A stretch of DNA of 7,500 nt from Oscillospiraceae bacterium (GTDB lineage: Bacteria > Bacillota > Clostridia > UBA1381), in contig SVKH01000079.1 of the NCBI GenBank assembly GCA_015068545.1, positions 1-7,500 of the forward strand. The letters run 5' to 3'. Positions 5,193-7,500 of the stretch are shown piece after piece. The position numbers and the translations under genes were made by a program. The notes beneath the pieces were generated by a model. It saw only the letters and a list, made by a program, of their open reading frames with translations, was not told where the DNA came from and made no database searches. Positions within the stretch are counted from its first letter, which is position 1; each line of letters starts with the position of its first letter.

Positions 5193-6442
5193 AAAAAACT
5201 GTTTCCCTTATTTATGCCCTTGTTCTTTTGGTTATGTCCACAGGATGCCACTATCAAAGACTAAGTGAAGGTGAGGATATTGAGATTCAAGCCTTAAGTG
5301 TGGAGGATACAGAGTATTACACCAGATTTAAGGACGAAAAAATAGCTATAAATGTCTATAACTGGGGAGAGTATATCTCAGACGGAAGTGACGGACTTTT
5401 GGATATAAATTCCGAATTTACAAATCTTACCGGCATAGAGGTGAACTATTCTACCTATGCTACCAACGAGGAGCTGTACGCAAAGCTAAAGGGCGGCGGC
5501 TCGGAGTATGACATCATTATCCCGTCAGACTACATGATCTCCCGTATGATAAAGGAGGAAATGCTGCTTCCTTTAAACTACGAGAATATCCCGAATTTTA
5601 AAAATATCATGGATAGATTCAGGAATATGAGCTACGATGAGGAAAACCTGTATTCTGTACCATATACATGGGGTACTGTGGGTATAATTTATGATAATAC
5701 CGCTATTTCCATTCCGGAGGAGGAAATGGACTGGTCGCTTTTGTGGGAAGAAGAGTATAAGGATCAGATTCTTATGTTTGATAATCCTCGTGATGCGTTC
5801 GCCATTGCTCAGGTACTTTTGGGGTATTCTATGAATACCGAAAATGAAAAGGAGCTAAAGGCAGCTGCCGAAAAGCTTAAGGAGCAAAAGTCCCTTGTGC
5901 AGTCCTATGTTATGGATGAGATTTTCGATAAAATGGGAGCAGGTGAGGCTGTTTTGGCGCCATATTATGCCGGAGATGCACTCACTCTTATGGATGAATA
6001 CGATCATCTGAGCTTTGTAGTGCCAAAAAGCGGAACTAATATGTTCATTGACGCAATGTGTATTCCGTACTGCGCAAAGCAGAAGGAAGCTGCGGAAATG
6101 TATATAAACTTCATGTGCGAGGCAGACTGTGCCTATGCTACAACATCCTACATCGGTTATTCCACACCAAACAGCGCTGCTTTTGATATGCTGGATGATG
6201 AAACGAAGGAAAACAAGGTTTCCTATCCGGATGAAGATTATCTGGAAAACAGCACCACTGTATATGTAAACCTTTCTGACGAGGCAAATCTTACTATGCA
6301 AAGGCTTTGGACGGATATGAAATCTACCGAGGAGGAAGGTACAAACAAGTGGCTGGTTCCCGTATTCCTGTTAGTGTGTGTTTTGAGTTCAATCGGAATA
6401 CTAATACGAAGATATATTAAAAATAAAAAAGACCTCTACTAA
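5189..6442 (+). CDS. potD: Polyamine-binding lipoprotein PotD with C-terminal membrane helix
   Basis: Extracellular substrate-binding protein of the importer. It has 417 residues, longer than usual (E. coli PotD 348). It begins with a lipoprotein signal, MKK then hydrophobic residues to MSTGC (C20); S at -3 is unusual but tolerated. A 30-residue acidic linker precedes the binding fold at about 51 (INVYNWGEYIS). Aligned by eye to remembered E. coli PotD, W59, E61, Y62, Y115, D288 and Y324 match polyamine contacts, while N199, D202, Y260 and F286 replace D168, E171, W229 and W255. Unusually, residues 388-406 (WLVPVFLLVCVLSSIGILI) form a hydrophobic helix followed by RRYIKNKK, a positive-inside C-terminal anchor. 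AAAGGAGG lies seven bases before the ATG, which overlaps potC by four bases. The exact ligand (spermidine, putrescine or another amine) is not settled. Confidence 0.94.
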   Translation: MKKTVSLIYALVLLVMSTGCHYQRLSEGEDIEIQALSVEDTEYYTRFKDEKIAINVYNWGEYISDGSDGLLDINSEFTNLTGIEVNYSTYATNEELYAKLKGGGSEYDIIIPSDYMISRMIKEEMLLPLNYENIPNFKNIMDRFRNMSYDEENLYSVPYTWGTVGIIYDNTAISIPEEEMDWSLLWEEEYKDQILMFDNPRDAFAIAQVLLGYSMNTENEKELKAAAEKLKEQKSLVQSYVMDEIFDKMGAGEAVLAPYYAGDALTLMDEYDHLSFVVPKSGTNMFIDAMCIPYCAKQKEAAEMYINFMCEADCAYATTSYIGYSTPNSAAFDMLDDETKENKVSYPDEDYLENSTTVYVNLSDEANLTMQRLWTDMKSTEEEGTNKWLVPVFLLVCVLSSIGILIRRYIKNKKDLY

Positions 6443-6445
6443 TTT

Positions 6446-6564
6446 TTGTGGATGTTAAAATCGCCCATAATAGCACAAAGCTCACCCTTGGCGTACCAAC
6501 GTACGCCGTCGGGTAACCCGTGCGGTTCGCTTTGAGTATTCTGGGCGATTTTTCCTATCCACAA
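6446..6564. repeat. Tandem structured repeat, family 2, copy A; likely terminates potABCD
   Basis: Begins four bases after the potD stop. The outermost arms TTGTGGAT (6446-6453) and ATCCACAA (6557-6564) are perfect inverted repeats. Inside, AAAATCGCCCA (6457-6467) pairs perfectly with TGGGCGATTTT (6542-6552), then CAAAGC (6476-6481) with GCTTTG (6529-6534). The centre holds two small hairpins: GGCGTAC/GTACGCC (6490-6507) and CGGG/CCCG (6510-6520). The result is a branched, tRNA-sized fold. On the + strand the stem ends in GGGCGATTTTT, which would suit termination of the pot operon. It is unlike family 1 in sequence. Confidence 0.85.
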
Positions 6565-6679
6565 GGGATGTTAAAATCGTCTATAATAGCAAAACTCATC
6601 CCCGGCATATCAACTGTACGCCGTCGGGTAATCCGTTCGGTTCGCTTTGAGTATTCTGGGCGATTTTTCCTATCCACAA
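6565..6679. repeat. Tandem structured repeat, family 2, copy B
   Basis: Second copy, offset about 115 bases. The right half (GGTTCGCTTTGAGTATTCTG onward to ATCCACAA at 6672-6679) is identical to copy A. The left half has diverged, mainly by C-to-T and G-to-A changes. In the main stem two C-to-T changes (AAAATCGTCTA, 6573-6583) keep pairing with the unchanged right arm (6657-6667) through G-T pairs. CGGGTAATCCG in the centre also keeps its stem with one G-T pair. The GGCATAT arm of the first small hairpin has one mismatch and one G-T pair. The left end lacks the full TTGTGGAT arm and shares the boundary with copy A. Confidence 0.8.
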
Positions 6680-6696
6680 ACAACTGATGGATTAAA

Positions 6697-6730
6697 AAAG
6701 GCGGTGTAAAAAATGTTTTACACCGCCTTT
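6697..6730 (-). terminator. Intrinsic terminator of the leftward YitT-family gene
   Basis: A perfect 15-base inverted repeat (6697-6711 with 6716-6730, GGCGGTGTAAAA in the stem) surrounds a four-base loop. Read leftward, the stem runs into six T (complement of 6694-6699), whereas rightward it ends in only three T, so the better direction is the - strand, about 52 bases past that gene's stop. It may also act weakly as a backstop for pot transcription. Confidence 0.85.
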
Positions 6731-6782
6731 CCATGGTATAAGAATAATCAATTCAGAATGGGTAATCTATGCTTTTCAGTCA

Positions 6783-7500
6783 TTATTTGTACACATAAAA
6801 TCCCAGACCAAAGATTTTTTCGGTTTTTGTAAATATGATAAATGCGTTTTCGTCGCAGGAGGTAACCCTTTTGTGAAACTCCGGCATTTCCCTTGCCTTT
6901 AAAGCACAAACAAGCATATTTTTACGCTCCATAGAATATGCACCTCTGGCGTTTAGGATAGTCACTCCTCTTTTGGAGTTATTTAGGAGTAGCTCGCAAA
7001 TCTTTTCACCCTTGTCTGTAATAACAAAAGCAAGCTTGGACGAATTAAGCGCATCTATAAAAAAGTCTATAACCGCAGTAGAAACAAAAAGTCCCAAAAT
7101 TCCGTAAAGAGCCAAATTTATATCCCGAAAAACCAGCATAGATGCAACAATTATAATTGTATCAATCACAAGCAGAAGTCTACCGATAGGAAAATGGGAA
7201 AAACCCGACTGTACCAGTCTTGCGATAATATCCGTGCCGCCTGTGTTGGCGTTTTCTATAAAGGTGAGCACAGCGCCAAAACCGAAAATAGCGCTACCAA
7301 AAAGTGTGCTGAGTAAAATATCATCGGTAAGAGGTTCAAGACCGGAAAAAAACTGCACAAGAGCCGAAACGTACACAACAGCTATAAAGGAATTTATGGC
7401 AAAAGCCTTGCCCAAAACCTTATATCCCAAAGCAAGCAAAACCAGATTTACAAGAAGATATACAAGCCCCGGTGGTATATTAAAAGTGTACAAAATGGTG
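6783..7500 (-). CDS. YitT family membrane protein with DUF2179 domain (partial, 5' end outside window)
   Basis: The TAA is the complement of 6783-6785; the frame stays open through the right edge, so the N-terminus is missing. The TTG at 7491-7493 is probably an internal leucine, since the frame continues upstream and family members usually have one more membrane helix there. About 239 codons are visible. The N-terminal part has hydrophobic segments (starting PPGLVYLLVNLVLLALGYKV) and the motif ENANTGGTDIIARL typical of the YitT membrane domain. The last 85 residues form a soluble DUF2179 domain (FVITDKGEKI, RGVTILNARGAYS, KNMLVCALKARE, NAFIIFTKTEKIFGLGF). The biochemical role is not established for the family; the soluble domain is thought to bind a ligand. 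It converges on the pot operon and is probably unrelated to it in function. Confidence 0.9.
   Translation of the reverse strand, partial: TILYTFNIPPGLVYLLVNLVLLALGYKVLGKAFAINSFIAVVYVSALVQFFSGLEPLTDDILLSTLFGSAIFGFGAVLTFIENANTGGTDIIARLVQSGFSHFPIGRLLLVIDTIIIVASMLVFRDINLALYGILGLFVSTAVIDFFIDALNSSKLAFVITDKGEKICELLLNNSKRGVTILNARGAYSMERKNMLVCALKAREMPEFHKRVTSCDENAFIIFTKTEKIFGLGFYVYK

Noticed and set aside
5855..6301. Long 148-codon frame on the - strand inside potD
   Set aside because: It is antisense to a well-supported gene, rich in Cys/His/Ile as expected of a shadow frame, and has no recognisable family.
6446..6679. tRNA or other standard RNA gene pair
   Set aside because: Although branched and tRNA-sized, the fold lacks a CCA end, a T-loop GTTCRANNC in the right place and a seven-base acceptor arrangement.

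Overview
The window looks like the chromosome of a low-GC Gram-positive anaerobe of the Clostridia, most likely Lachnospiraceae-like. This rests on AT-rich third positions, strong Shine-Dalgarno sites, TTG/GTG starts, the Bacillota order alr - antitoxin - mazF, and a YitT-family membrane protein. The taxonomic call is inference.

Layout. Left: alr (alanine racemase, peptidoglycan D-alanine supply), then a short MazE-like antitoxin gene, then mazF (mRNA interferase), all on the + strand in one apparent transcription unit that ends at an intrinsic terminator near 1869-1896. Next comes a 737-base gap without a credible gene. It holds two nearly identical 157-159 bp tandem repeats, each made of three hairpins, a third degraded copy, and an AT-rich promoter region. 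Centre: a tightly packed potABCD operon (ATPase, two permeases, polyamine-binding protein) with 4-base ATGA overlaps at potA/potB and potC/potD. Right: immediately after potD lies a second, unrelated pair of tandem structured repeats (about 115 bp each). A 15-bp perfect terminator hairpin follows, pointing left, and then the 3' part of a YitT/DUF2179 membrane protein gene on the - strand, cut by the window edge.

How the parts work. PotABCD should import polyamines: PotD captures substrate outside the membrane, PotB/PotC form the channel, and PotA hydrolyses ATP. MazF cleaves mRNA under stress and is held in check by its partner; co-transcription with alr is the known Bacillus-type arrangement. 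No wholly new multi-gene system is evident. The points most worth a second look are the antitoxin that keeps only the toxin-binding half of a MazE, a PotD that carries both a lipobox and a C-terminal membrane helix, and the two families of tandem structured intergenic repeats, each starting within a few bases of the end of a gene or terminator. One repeat pair shows pairing-preserving substitutions.
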